A program made the position numbers and the translations under genes. The notes beneath the pieces were generated by a model, which saw nothing but the letters and a program-made list of their open reading frames with translations, made no database searches and was not told the origin of the DNA. From positions 23,596,639-23,660,638 of the forward strand of contig OZ038436.1 of NCBI GenBank assembly GCA_964036275.1: 64,000 bases of DNA, written 5' to 3'. This document shows positions 37,673 through 48,724 of the stretch, in pieces. The number at the start of each line of letters is the position of its first letter. The stretch's first letter is position 1. The DNA comes from Litoditis marina. Its lineage: Eukaryota; Nematoda; Chromadorea; Rhabditida; Rhabditidae.

Positions 37673-37777
37673 CCTCACAATGATGTGGCTCATTCGGTTT
37701 TCATCGGTTACGGTAGCGGAAGGCCTGGGAACAAAACTTCTTGGACGATTGTGGCATCAGGAGAAATGCAAAAGAAG
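37673..37777 (+). CDS. Candidate exon left of the satellite (uncertain)
   Basis: Bounded by TCCTTCCAG and a GTACAT donor, so it looks like an exon. Two frames are open. One has an ATG five codons from none of the others: it starts MMWLIRFSSVTVAEGLG and has the basic, hydroxylated look of a mitochondrial leader. The other reads NDVAHSVFIGYGSGRPG and needs an upstream exon. If the next exon is the one at 53,190, the intron would hold the whole satellite array. I cannot decide frame or product. Confidence 0.3.
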
Positions 37778-38095
37778 GTACATTATTTTGTTTTAGATGT
37801 CTGTATGGTCAGTACATTTTTCCCGGTTGCCAAACAATTGGTGGCTCGCCTTTCGCCAAAACCGGAAGAATTTGTAATTTTTTGTTGCTTACTCGGAATG
37901 TTTTACGTAGTTGAATTGGAAAATCTGTTGCTTTTTGTAGAAGTATCACATCTCTCTGACATGTCGAGGCACTTCGTTCATTTTAGAGTAACTAGAAAAT
38001 TCGCACAAATTTAAATGCACTCACAATAATCATCCTCACTCTCGATAGGTTTACGGATGTGTTTTGTATTTGAATACATAGAACCTTATAATTAT

Positions 38096-41000
38096 GGATC
38101 GAGGGGTAATAGCCGCAGGTCCACAGTTTACTTCAAGCTTCCCGCTGTGATGCAAGTCACAAGCTAGACGCGGGTTAAGCAACGAGTGTTTGGGTGGAGG
38201 ATATACTCTTAGTACCGCAAGGGAACAGTCGCCGACAGTAGAACACCGGATCTGGGGTAATAGCCGCAGGTCCAGAGTTTACTTCAAGCTTCCCGCTGTG
38301 ATGCAAGTCACAAGCTAGACGCGGGTTAAGCAACGAGTGTTTGGGTGGAGGATATACTCTTAGTACCGCAAGGGAACAGTCGCCGACACTAGAACGCCGG
38401 ATCTGGGGTAATAGCCGCAGGTCCACAATTTACTTCAAGCTTCCCGCTGTGATGCAAGTCACGAGCTAGACGCGGGTTAAGCAACGAGTGTTTGGGTGGA
38501 GGATATACTCTTAGTACCGCAAGGGAACAGTCGCCGACACTAGAACGCCGGATCTGGGGTAATAGCCGCAGGTCCAGAGTTCACTTCAAGCTTCCCGCTG
38601 TGATGCAAGTCACAAGCTAGACGCGGGTTAAGCAACGAGTGTTTGGGTGGAGGATATACTCTTAGTACCGCAAGGGAACAGTCGCCGACACTAGAACGCC
38701 GGATCTGGGGTAATAGCCGCAGGTCCAGGGTTCACTTCAAGCTTCCCGCTGTGATGCAAGTCACGAGCTAGACGCGGGTTAAGCAACGAGTGTTTGGGTG
38801 GAGGATATACTCTTAGTACCGCAAGGGAACAGTCGCCGACACTAGAACGCCGGATCTGGGGTAATAGCCGCAGGTCCACAATTTACTTCAAGCTTCCCGC
38901 TGTGATGCAAGTCACGAGCTAGACGCGGGTTAAGCAACGAGTGTTTGGGTGGAGGATATACTCTTAGTACCGCAAGGGAACAGTCGCCGACACTAGAACG
39001 CCGGATCTGGGGTAATAGCCGCAGGTCCAGAGTTCACTTCAAGCTTCCCGCTGTGATGCAAGTCACAAGCTAGACGCGGGTTAAGCAACGAGTGTTTGGG
39101 TGGAGGATATACTCTTAGTACCGCAAGGGAACAGTCGCCGACACTAGAACGCCGGATCTGGGGTAATAGCCGCAGGTCCAGAGTTCACTTCAAGCTTCCC
39201 GCTGTGATGGAAGTCACGAGCTAGACGCGGGTTAAGCAACGAGTGTTTGGGTGGAGGATATACTCTTAGTACCGCAAGGGAACAGTCGCCGACACTAGAA
39301 CGCCGGATCTGGGGTAATAGCCGCAGGTCCACAATTTACTTCAAGCTTCCCGCTGTGATGCAAGTCACGAGCTAGACGCGGGTTAAGCAACGAGTGTTTG
39401 GGTGGAGGATATACTCTTAGTACCGCAAGGGAACAGTCGCCGACACTAGAACGCCGGATCTGGGGTAATAGCCGCAGGTCCAGAGTTCACTTCAAGCTTC
39501 CCGCTGTGATGCAAGTCACAAGCTAGACGCGGGTTAAGCAACGAGTGTTTGGGTGGAGGATATACTCTTAGTACCGCAAGGGAACAGTCGCCGACACTAG
39601 AACGCCGGATCTGGGGTAATAGCCGCAGGTCCAGAGTTCACTTCAAGCTTCCCGCTGTGATGGAAGTCACGAGCTAGACGCGGGTTAAGCAACGAGTGTT
39701 TGGGTGGAGGATATACTCTTAGTACCGCAAGGGAACAGTCGCCGACACTAGAACGCCGGATTTGGGGTAATAGCCGCAGGTCCACAATTTACTTCAAGCT
39801 TCCCGCTGTGATGCAAGTCACGAGCTAGACGCGGGTTAAGCAACGAGTGTTTGGGTGGAGGATATACTCTTAGTACCGCAAGGGAACAGTCGCCGACACT
39901 AGAACGCCGGATCTGGGGTAATAGCCGCAGGTCCAGAGTTCACTCCAAGCTTCCCGCTGTGATGCAAGTCACGAGCTAGACGCGGGTTAAGCAACGAGTG
40001 TTTGGGTGGAGGATATACTCTTAGTACCGCAAGGGAACAGTCGCCGACACTAGAACGCCGGATCTGGGGTAATAGCCGCAGGTCCACAATTTACTTCAAG
40101 CTTCCCGCTGTGATGCAAGTCACGAGCTAGACGCGGGTTAAGCAACGAGTGTTTGGGTGGAGGATATACTCTTAGTACCGCAAGGGAACAGTCGCCGACA
40201 CTAGAACGCCGGATCTGGGGTAATAGCCGCAGGTCCAGAGTTCACTTCAAGCTTCCCGCTGTGATGCAAGTCACGAGCTAGACGCGGGTTAAGCAACGAG
40301 TGTTTGGGTGGAGGATATACTCTTAGTACCGCAAGGGAACAGTCGCCGACACTAGAAAGCCGGATCTGGGGTAATAGCCGCAGGTCCAGAGTTCACTTCA
40401 AGCTTCCCGCTGTGATGGAAGTCACGAGCTAGACGCGGGTTAAGCAACAAGTGTTTGGGTGGAGGATATACTCTTAGTACCGCAAGGGAACAGTCGCCGA
40501 CACTAGAACGCCGGATCTGGGGTAATAGCCGCAGGTCCACAATTTATTTCAAGCTTCCCGCTGTGATGCAAGTCACGAGCTAGACGCGGGTTAAGCAACG
40601 AGTGTTTGGGTGGAGGATATACTCTTAGTACCGCAAGGGAACAGTCGCCGACACTAGAACGCCGGATCTGGGGTAATAGCCGCAGGTCCAGAGTTCACTT
40701 CAAGCTTCCCGCTGTGATGGAAGTCACGAGCTAGACGCGGGTTAAGCAACGAGTGTTTGGGTGGAGGATATACTCTTAGTACCGCAAGGGAACAGTCGCC
40801 GACACTAGAACGCCGGATCTGGGGTAATAGCCGCAGGTCTACAATTTACTTCAAGCTTCCCGCTGTGATGCAAGTCACGAGCTAGACGCGGGTTAAGCAA
40901 CGAGTGTTTGGGTGGAGGATATACTCTTAGTACCGCAAGGGAACAGTCGCCGACACTAGAACGCCGGATTTGGGGTAATAGCCGCAGGTCCACAATTTAC

Positions 41001-44000
41001 TTCAAGCTTCCCGCTGTGATGCAAGTCACGAGCTAGACGCGGGTTAAGCAACGAGTGTTTGGGTGGAGGATATACTCTTAGTACCGCAAGGGAACAGTCG
41101 CCGACACTAGAACGCCGGATCTGGGGTAATAGCCGCAGGTCCAGAGTTCACTCCAAGCTTCCCGCTGTGATGCAAGTCACGAGCTAGACGCGGGTTAAGC
41201 AACGAGTGTTTGGGTGGAGGATATACTCTTAGTACCGCAAGGGAACAGTCGCCGACACTAGAACGCCGGATCTGGGGTAATAGCCGCAGGTCCACAATTT
41301 ACTTCAAGCTTCCCGCTGTGATGCAAGTCACGAGCTAGACGCGGGTTAAGCAACGAGTGTTTGGGTGGAGGATATACTCTTAGTACCGCAAGGGAACAGT
41401 CGCCGACACTAGAACGCCGGATCTGGGGTAATAGCCGCAGGTCCAGAGTTCACTTCAAGCTTCCCGCTGTGATGCAAGTCACGAGCTAGACGCGGGTTAA
41501 GCAACGAGTGTTTGGGTGGAGGATATACTCTTAGTACCGCAAGGGAACAGTCGCCGACACTAGAACGCCGGATCTGGGGTAATAGCCGCAGGTCCAGAGT
41601 TCACTTCAAGCTTCCCGCTGTGATGGAAGTCACGAGCTAGACGCGGGTTAAGCAACAAGTGTTTGGGTGGAGGATATACTCTTAGTACCGCAAGGGAACA
41701 GTCGCCGACACTAGAACGCCGGATCTGGGGTAATAGCCGCAGGTCCACAATTTATTTCAAGCTTCCCGCTGTGATGCAAGTCACGAGCTAGACGCGGGTT
41801 AAGCAACGAGTGTTTGGGTGGAGGATATACTCTTAGTACCGCAAGGGAACAGTCGCCGACACTAGAACGCCGGATCTGGGGTAATAGCCGCAGGTCCAGA
41901 GTTCACTTCAAGCTTCCCGCTGTGATGGAAGTCACGAGCTAGACGCGGGTTAAGCAACGAGTGTTTGGGTGGAGGATATACTCTTAGTACCGCAAGGGAA
42001 CAGTCGCCGACACTAGAACGCCGGATCTGGGGTAATAGCCGCAGGTCTACAATTTACTTCAAGCTTCCCGCTGTGATGCAAGTCACGAGCTAGACGCGGG
42101 TTAAGCAACGAGTGTTTGGGTGGAGGATATACTCTTAGTACCGCAAGGGAACAGTCGCCGACACTAGAACGCCGGATCTGGGGTAATAGCCGCAGGTCCA
42201 GAGTTCACTTCAAGCTTCCCGCTGTGATGGAAGTCACGAGCTAGACGCGGGTTAAGCAACGAGTGTTTGGGTGGAGGATATACTCTTAGTACCGCAAGGG
42301 AACAGTCGCCGACACTAGAACGCCGGATCTGGGGTAATAGCCGCAGGTCCAGAGTTCACTTCAAGCTTACCGCTGTGATGGAAGTCACGAGCTAGACGCG
42401 GGTTAAGCAACAAGTGTTTGGGTGGAGGATATACTCTTAGTACCGCAAGGGAACAGTCGCCGACACTAGAACGCCGGATCTGGGGTAATAGCCGCAGGTC
42501 CACAATTTACTTCAAGCTTCCCGCTGTGATGCAAGTCACGAGCTAGACGCGGGTTAAGCAACGAGTGTTTGGGTGGAGGATATACTCTTAGTACCGCAAG
42601 GGAACAGTCGCCGACACTAGAACGCCGGATCTGGGGTAATAGCCGCAGGTCCAGAGTTCACTTCAAGCTTCCCGCTGTGATGGAAGTCACGAGCTAGACG
42701 CGGGTTAAGCAACGAGTGTTTGGGTGGAGGATATACTCTTAGTACCGCAAGGGAACAGTCGCCGACACTAGAACGCCGGATCTGGGGTAATAGCCGCAGG
42801 TCTACAATTTACTTCAAGCTTCCCGCTGTGATGCAAGTCACGAGCTAGACGCGGGTTAAGCAACGAGTGTTTGGGTGGAGGATATACTCTTAGTACCGCA
42901 AGGGAACAGTCGCCGACACTAGAACGCCGGATTTGGGGTAATAGCCGCAGGTCCACAATTTACTTCAAGCTTCCCGCTGTGATGCAAGTCACGAGCTAGA
43001 CGCGGGTTAAGCAACGAGTGTTTGGGTGGAGGATATACTCTTAGTACCGCAAGGGAACAGTCGCCGACACTAGAACGCCGGATCTGGGGTAATAGCCGCA
43101 GGTCCAGAGTTCACTCCAAGCTTCCCGCTGTGATGCAAGTCACGAGCTAGACGCGGGTTAAGCAACGAGTGTTTGGGTGGAGGATATACTCTTAGTACCG
43201 CAAGGGAACAGTCGCCGACACTAGAACGCCGGATCTGGGGTAATAGCCGCAGGTCCACAATTTACTTCAAGCTTCCCGCTGTGATGCAAGTCACGAGCTA
43301 GACGCGGGTTAAGCAACGAGTGTTTGGGTGGAGGATATACTCTTAGTACCGCAAGGGAACAGTCGCCGACACTAGAACGCCGGATCTGGGGTAATAGCCG
43401 CAGGTCCAGAGTTCACTTCAAGCTTCCCGCTGTGATGCAAGTCACGAGCTAGACGCGGGTTAAGCAACGAGTGTTTGGGTGGAGGATATACTCTTAGTAC
43501 CGCAAGGGAACAGTCGCCGACACTAGAACGCCGGATCTGGGGTAATAGCCGCAGGTCCAGAGTTCACTTCAAGCTTCCCGCTGTGATGGAAGTCACGAGC
43601 TAGACGCGGGTTAAGCAACAAGTGTTTGGGTGGAGGATATACTCTTAGTACCGCAAGGGAACAGTCGCCGACACTAGAACGCCGGATCTGGGGTAATAGC
43701 CGCAGGTCCACAATTTATTTCAAGCTTCCCGCTGTGATGCAAGTCACGAGCTAGACGCGGGTTAAGCAACGAGTGTTTGGGTGGAGGATATACTCTTAGT
43801 ACCGCAAGGGAACAGTCGCCGACACTAGAACGCCGGATCTGGGGTAATAGCCGCAGGTCCAGAGTTCACTTCAAGCTTCCCGCTGTGATGGAAGTCACGA
43901 GCTAGACGCGGGTTAAGCAACGAGTGTTTGGGTGGAGGATATACTCTTAGTACCGCAAGGGAACAGTCGCCGACACTAGAACGCCGGATCTGGGGTAATA

Positions 44001-47000
44001 GCCGCAGGTCTACAATTTACTTCAAGCTTCCCGCTGTGATGCAAGTCACGAGCTAGACGCGGGTTAAGCAACGAGTGTTTGGGTGGAGGATATACTCTTA
44101 GTACCGCAAGGGAACAGTCGCCGACACTAGAACGCCGGATCTGGGGTAATAGCCGCAGGTCCAGAGTTCACTTCAAGCTTCCCGCTGTGATGGAAGTCAC
44201 GAGCTAGACGCGGGTTAAGCAACGAGTGTTTGGGTGGAGGATATACTCTTAGTACCGCAAGGGAACAGTCGCCGACACTAGAACGCCGGATCTGGGGTAA
44301 TAGCCGCAGGTCCAGAGTTCACTTCAAGCTTACCGCTGTGATGGAAGTCACGAGCTAGACGCGGGTTAAGCAACAAGTGTTTGGGTGGAGGATATACTCT
44401 TAGTACCGCAAGGGAACAGTCGCCGACACTAGAACGCCGGATCTGGGGTAATAGCCGCAGGTCCACAATTTACTTCAAGCTTCCCGCTGTGATGCAAGTC
44501 ACGAGCTAGACGCGGGTTAAGCAACGAGTGTTTGGGTGGAGGATATACTCTTAGTACCGCAAGGGAACAGTCGCCGACACTAGAACGCCGGATCTGGGGT
44601 AATAGCCGCAGGTCCAGAGTTCACTTCAAGCTTCCCGCTGTGATGGAAGTCACGAGCTAGACGCGGGTTAAGCAACGAGTGTTTGGGTGGAGGATATACT
44701 CTTAGTACCGCAAGGGAACAGTCGCCGACACTAGAACGCCGGATCTGGGGTAATAGCCGCAGGTCCACAATTTACTTCAAGCTTCCCGCTGTGATGCAAG
44801 TCACGAGCTAGACGCGGGTTAAGCAACGAGTGTTTGGGTGGAGGATATACTCTTAGTACCGCAAGGGAACAGTCGCCGACACTAGAACGCCGGATCTGGG
44901 GTAATAGCCGCAGGTCCAGAGTTCACTTCAAGCTTCCCGCTGTGATGGAAGTCACGAGCTAGACGCGGGTTAAGCAACGAGTGTTTGGGTGGAGGATATA
45001 CTCTTAGTACCGCAAGGGAACAGTCGCCGACACTAGAACGCCGGATCTGGGGTAATAGCCGCAGGTCCACAATTTACTTCAAGCTTCCCGCTGTGATGCA
45101 AGTCACGAGCTAGACGCGGGTTAAGCAACGAGTGTTTGGGTGGAGGATATACTCTTAGTACCGCAAGGGAACAGTCGCCGACACTAGAACGCCGGATCTG
45201 GGGTAATAGCCGCAGGTCCAGAGTTCACTTCAAGCTTCCCGCTGTGATGGAAGTCACGAGCTAGACGCGGGTTAAGCAACGAGTGTTTGGGTGGAGGATA
45301 TACTCTTAGTACCGCAAGGGAACAGTCGCCGACACTAGAACGCCGGATCTGGGGTAATAGCCGCAGGTCCAGAATTCACTTCAAGCTTCCCGCTGTGATG
45401 GAAGTCACGAGCTAGACGCGGGTTAAGCAACAAGTGTTTGGGTGGAGGATATACTCTTAGTACCGCAAGGGAACAGTCGCCGACACTAGAACGCCGGATC
45501 TGGGGTAATAGCCGCAGGTCCACAATTTACTTCAAGCTTCCCGCTGTGATGCAAGTCACGAGCTAGACGCGGGTTAAGCAACGAGTGTTTGGGTGGAGGA
45601 TATACTCTTAGTACCGCAAGGGAACAGTCGCCGACACTAGAACGCCGGATCTGGGGTAATAGCCGCAGGTCCAGAGTTCACTTCAAGCTTCCCGCTGTGA
45701 TGGAAGTCACGAGCTAGACGCGGGTTAAGCAACGAGTGTTTGGGTGGAAGATATACTCTTAGTACCGCAAGGGAACAGTCGCCGACACTAGAACGCCGGA
45801 TCTGGGGTAATAGCCGCAGGTCCACAATTTACTTCAAGCTTCCCGCTGTGATGCAAGTCACGAGCTAGACGCGGGTTAAGCAACGAGTGTTTGGGTGGAG
45901 GATATACTCTTAGTACCGCAAGGGAACAGTCGCCGACACTAGAACGCCGGATCTGGGGTAATAGCCGCAGGTCCACAATTTACTTCAAGCTTCCCGCTGT
46001 GATGCAAGTCACGAGCTAGACGCGGGTTAAGCAACGAGTGTTTGGGTGGAGGATATACTCTTAGTACCGCAAGGGAACAGTCGCCGACACTAGAACGCCG
46101 GATCTGGGGTAATAGCCGCAGGTCCACAATTTACTTCAAGCTTCCCGCTGTGATGCAAGTCACGAGCTAGACGCGGGTTAAGCAACGAGTGTTTGGGTGG
46201 AGGATATACTCTTAGTACCGCAAGGGAACAGTCGCCGACACTAGAACGCCGGATCTGGGGTAATAGCCGCAGGTCCAGAGTTCACTTCAAGCTTCCCGCT
46301 GTGATGGAAGTCACGAGCTAGACGCGGGTTAAGCAACGAGTGTTTGGGTGGAAGATATACTCTTAGTACCGCAAGGGAACAGTCGCCGACACTAGAACGC
46401 CGGATCTGGGGTAATAGCCGCAGGTCCACAATTTACTTCAAGCTTCCCGCTGTGATGCAAGTCACGAGCTAGACGCGGGTTAAGCAACGAGTGTTTGGGT
46501 GGAGGATATACTCTTAGTACCGCAAGGGAACAGTCGCCGACACTAGAACGCCGGATCTGGGGTAATAGCCGCAGGTCCAGAATTCACTTCAAGCTTCCCG
46601 CTGTGATGGAAGTCACGAGCTAGACGCGGGTTAAGCAACGAGTGTTTGGGTGGAGGATATACTCTTAGTACCGCAAGGGAACAGTCGCCGACACTAGAAC
46701 GCCGGATCTGGGGTAATAGCCGCAGGTCCACAATTTACTTCAAGCTTCCCGCTGTGATGCAAGTCACGAGCTAGACGCGGGTTAAGCAACGAGTGTTTGG
46801 GTGGAGGATATACTCTTAGTACCGCAAGGGAACAGTCGCCGACACTAGAACGCCGGATCTGGGGTAATAGCCGCAGGTCCACAATTTACTTCAAGCTTCC
46901 CGCTGTGATGCAAGTCACGAGCTAGACGCGGGTTAAGCAACGAGTGTTTGGGTGGAGGATATACTCTTAGTACCGCAAGGGAACAGTCGCCGACACTAGA

Positions 47001-47112
47001 ACGCCGGATCTGGGGTAATAGCCGCAGGTCCAGAGTTCACTTCAAACTTCCCGCTGTGATGGAAGTCACGAGCTAGACGCGGGTTAAGCAACGAGTGTTT
47101 GGGTGGAGGATA
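38096..47112. repeat. 151-bp tandem satellite array, left block (~60 copies)
   Basis: Head-to-tail monomers of exactly 151 bp (marker words CGCAAGGGAACAGTCGCC, GACGCGGGTTAAGCAACGAG). Variants alternate at fixed sites: CAGAGTTCACTT versus CACAATTTACTT, and GATGGAAG versus GATGCAAG. Rare marker variants recur at 1,963-bp distance (13 monomers), for example CTTACCGC at 42,368 and 44,331, TTTATTTC at 41,749 and 43,712, and GTCTAC at 40,837 and 42,800; a 1,208-bp (8-monomer) spacing is nested inside. Left-end copies follow a 453-bp (3-monomer) rhythm. The minus strand shows a recurrent 62-codon frame that does not continue between monomers because 151 is not divisible by 3. Confidence 0.97.
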
Positions 47113-48207
47113 GAGCCGATAAAGTTCAGATTTATAAGTGGAGCTAAGCAGAGTAGTTTAAAAAAGGTAAGCGTTACTCTGCAAATTATATTGAAACATA
47201 TAAGATCGCATTTCAAAAATCTATGCAACGTTATTTTTGTGAGAACAGGTGTGAAAATGTTCTGGGCTATAGATAATAGTCAGACAGTAGTTGAAAACGT
47301 TACAAGAATTAAAATTAAAGATGATACAAAAATATTTTCAGCAGATTTCACTAGTCTCTTCACCAATCTACCACATGGGATAGTCAAATCCAATTTATAT
47401 AGTCTACTAAATATTTGTATGAAAAATCATAAATATGTAAATGTTAATGGTACATACTGTGGTTATTCTGCAACACATAATGGAAAAGGAGCGTACTATA
47501 CTATAAATGAAGTCTTCTATATGTTGAATTCTCTATTAGACAACAGTTTTGTCACCTACAGTGGTGAAGTATATCAACAGAAATTCGGTATTCCACAAGG
47601 AGCTAACTGCTCACCACAAATAGCGGATTTATGTCTATCATATATGGAATATAACTTCATGAATACAATAATGTCAAATCTAGGCAACATTGCAGCAAGA
47701 AAATTTAATAATAGCTACCGATATATAGATGATATATTACATGTATCACACCATTGTGAGGATTTTAAATCTAATATATACAATATATATAATCCAGCTC
47801 TCACGTTAGAACCAACCGCAGATATGGAAGACAAATGCGACTTCCTAGACCTAGAAATAAGAATAGAAAATCAACAAATTTATACTTCTCTGTTCAACAA
47901 AACTGATTTATATAATTTCAATGTACTTAGATATCCTAACTATCACTCCAACATAGACACTAAACTAGGACTTAACACAATCGCAGGAGAAATAATAAGA
48001 TTCTCCAGAACGTGCTGTAGATTTGTTGACTTCGAAACCAGAATAATACAACTGGTTAGTTTTTACAAACTGAACAATTGGCCGTTAACACTTGTTATTA
48101 AACGCGTATTTAAGATTATTAAAAATAATCCCATTATCAAAAGAAAATATGGAATAACAAAGACTGTTCCAACTTCAATCATAAAGAAAATTATTTCTTG
48201 CTGGTGA
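47113..48207 (+). CDS. Reverse transcriptase, Penelope-like, 5'-truncated
   Basis: An open frame of about 360 codons to TGA; the upstream codons come from the satellite and no ATG is required for the domain, so the N-terminus is missing. RT motifs in order (numbering the open frame from 47,095): motif A FSADFTSLFTNLPHG (about residues 81-95, catalytic Asp), motif B FGIPQGANCSPQIAD (about 163-178), motif C YRYIDDIL (about 207-214, catalytic DD), then DFLDLEIRI and the segment TSLFNKTDLYNFN leading to YPNYHSN. The SLFTNLP, IPQG and 'K-x-T' order is that of Penelope-like elements, not LINE or LTR types. No GIY-YIG endonuclease follows; the frame ends KKIISCW. The catalytic residues are intact, so decay is slight. 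AT content is well above that of the host array. Confidence 0.82.
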   Translation, partial: EPIKFRFISGAKQSSLKKVSVTLQIILKHIRSHFKNLCNVIFVRTGVKMFWAIDNSQTVVENVTRIKIKDDTKIFSADFTSLFTNLPHGIVKSNLYSLLNICMKNHKYVNVNGTYCGYSATHNGKGAYYTINEVFYMLNSLLDNSFVTYSGEVYQQKFGIPQGANCSPQIADLCLSYMEYNFMNTIMSNLGNIAARKFNNSYRYIDDILHVSHHCEDFKSNIYNIYNPALTLEPTADMEDKCDFLDLEIRIENQQIYTSLFNKTDLYNFNVLRYPNYHSNIDTKLGLNTIAGEIIRFSRTCCRFVDFETRIIQLVSFYKLNNWPLTLVIKRVFKIIKNNPIIKRKYGITKTVPTSIIKKIISCW

Positions 48208-48724
48208 TACTCAATTGAACATTTTTGATACGGTAGGAGTGACACACCGAATGCTCACGTATATGTTTTATAGCAGACGACGCAACCAAATAAAAGTCAA
48301 CTTCTGCAGAATTTATCATTTCTATGCCAGTATGGATAATATTAGTGGACTGTCTATCTTACTGGACTAATTTCTTTTATCTACCTTTTCTCTCTTACAT
48401 CTTGTATTCCAAATAGAGATAAATTTTGAACAAAAATAGTAGGTTTATTTGGTGGGTTAGTCTACTGACGAGGGGTTCCCACTGGCATATAGAACCTATA
48501 ATTCCCCGAAATGCCATTTTGCAATTTACTGATTACAACTGTAATCTTTCACATAAATTTCATAATTTTCCTCTTCTTACACTCCTACTCTCTCGTTCTA
48601 CTCATGTTTTCTGGACTGCTATAACAATAACACTTAGTAATCAATAAAGAAAAGCTGTATTTTCTAACTGACAGATTTATATTAATACATTATATTTTAT
48701 TTTCACATTTTCGAACAAATTCAA
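48208..48724. other. 3' non-coding part of the retroelement
   Basis: AT-rich, no frame of note. AATAAA-like words (CAATAAAG at about 48,643) precede the junction with the satellite at 48,725. Confidence 0.5.

Larger units (their letters stand above)
47113..48724 (+). mobile_element. Penelope-like retroelement fragment inserted in the satellite
   Basis: About 1.6 kb of AT-rich sequence interrupts one monomer between GGAGGATA and TACTCTTAG, with the monomer resuming at the next base, so at most a 1-bp target duplication. The left end enters directly into reverse transcriptase coding sequence, a 5' truncation. The right ~500 bp after the stop is non-coding and has no poly(A) tail. Confidence 0.8.

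Noticed and set aside
48462..48520. Hammerhead ribozyme-like core after the reverse transcriptase (CTGACGAGGGG...CCCCGAAA)
   Set aside because: Penelope-like elements often carry hammerheads and stem II would pair, but stem III does not close with a proper NUH site and stem I has no partner.
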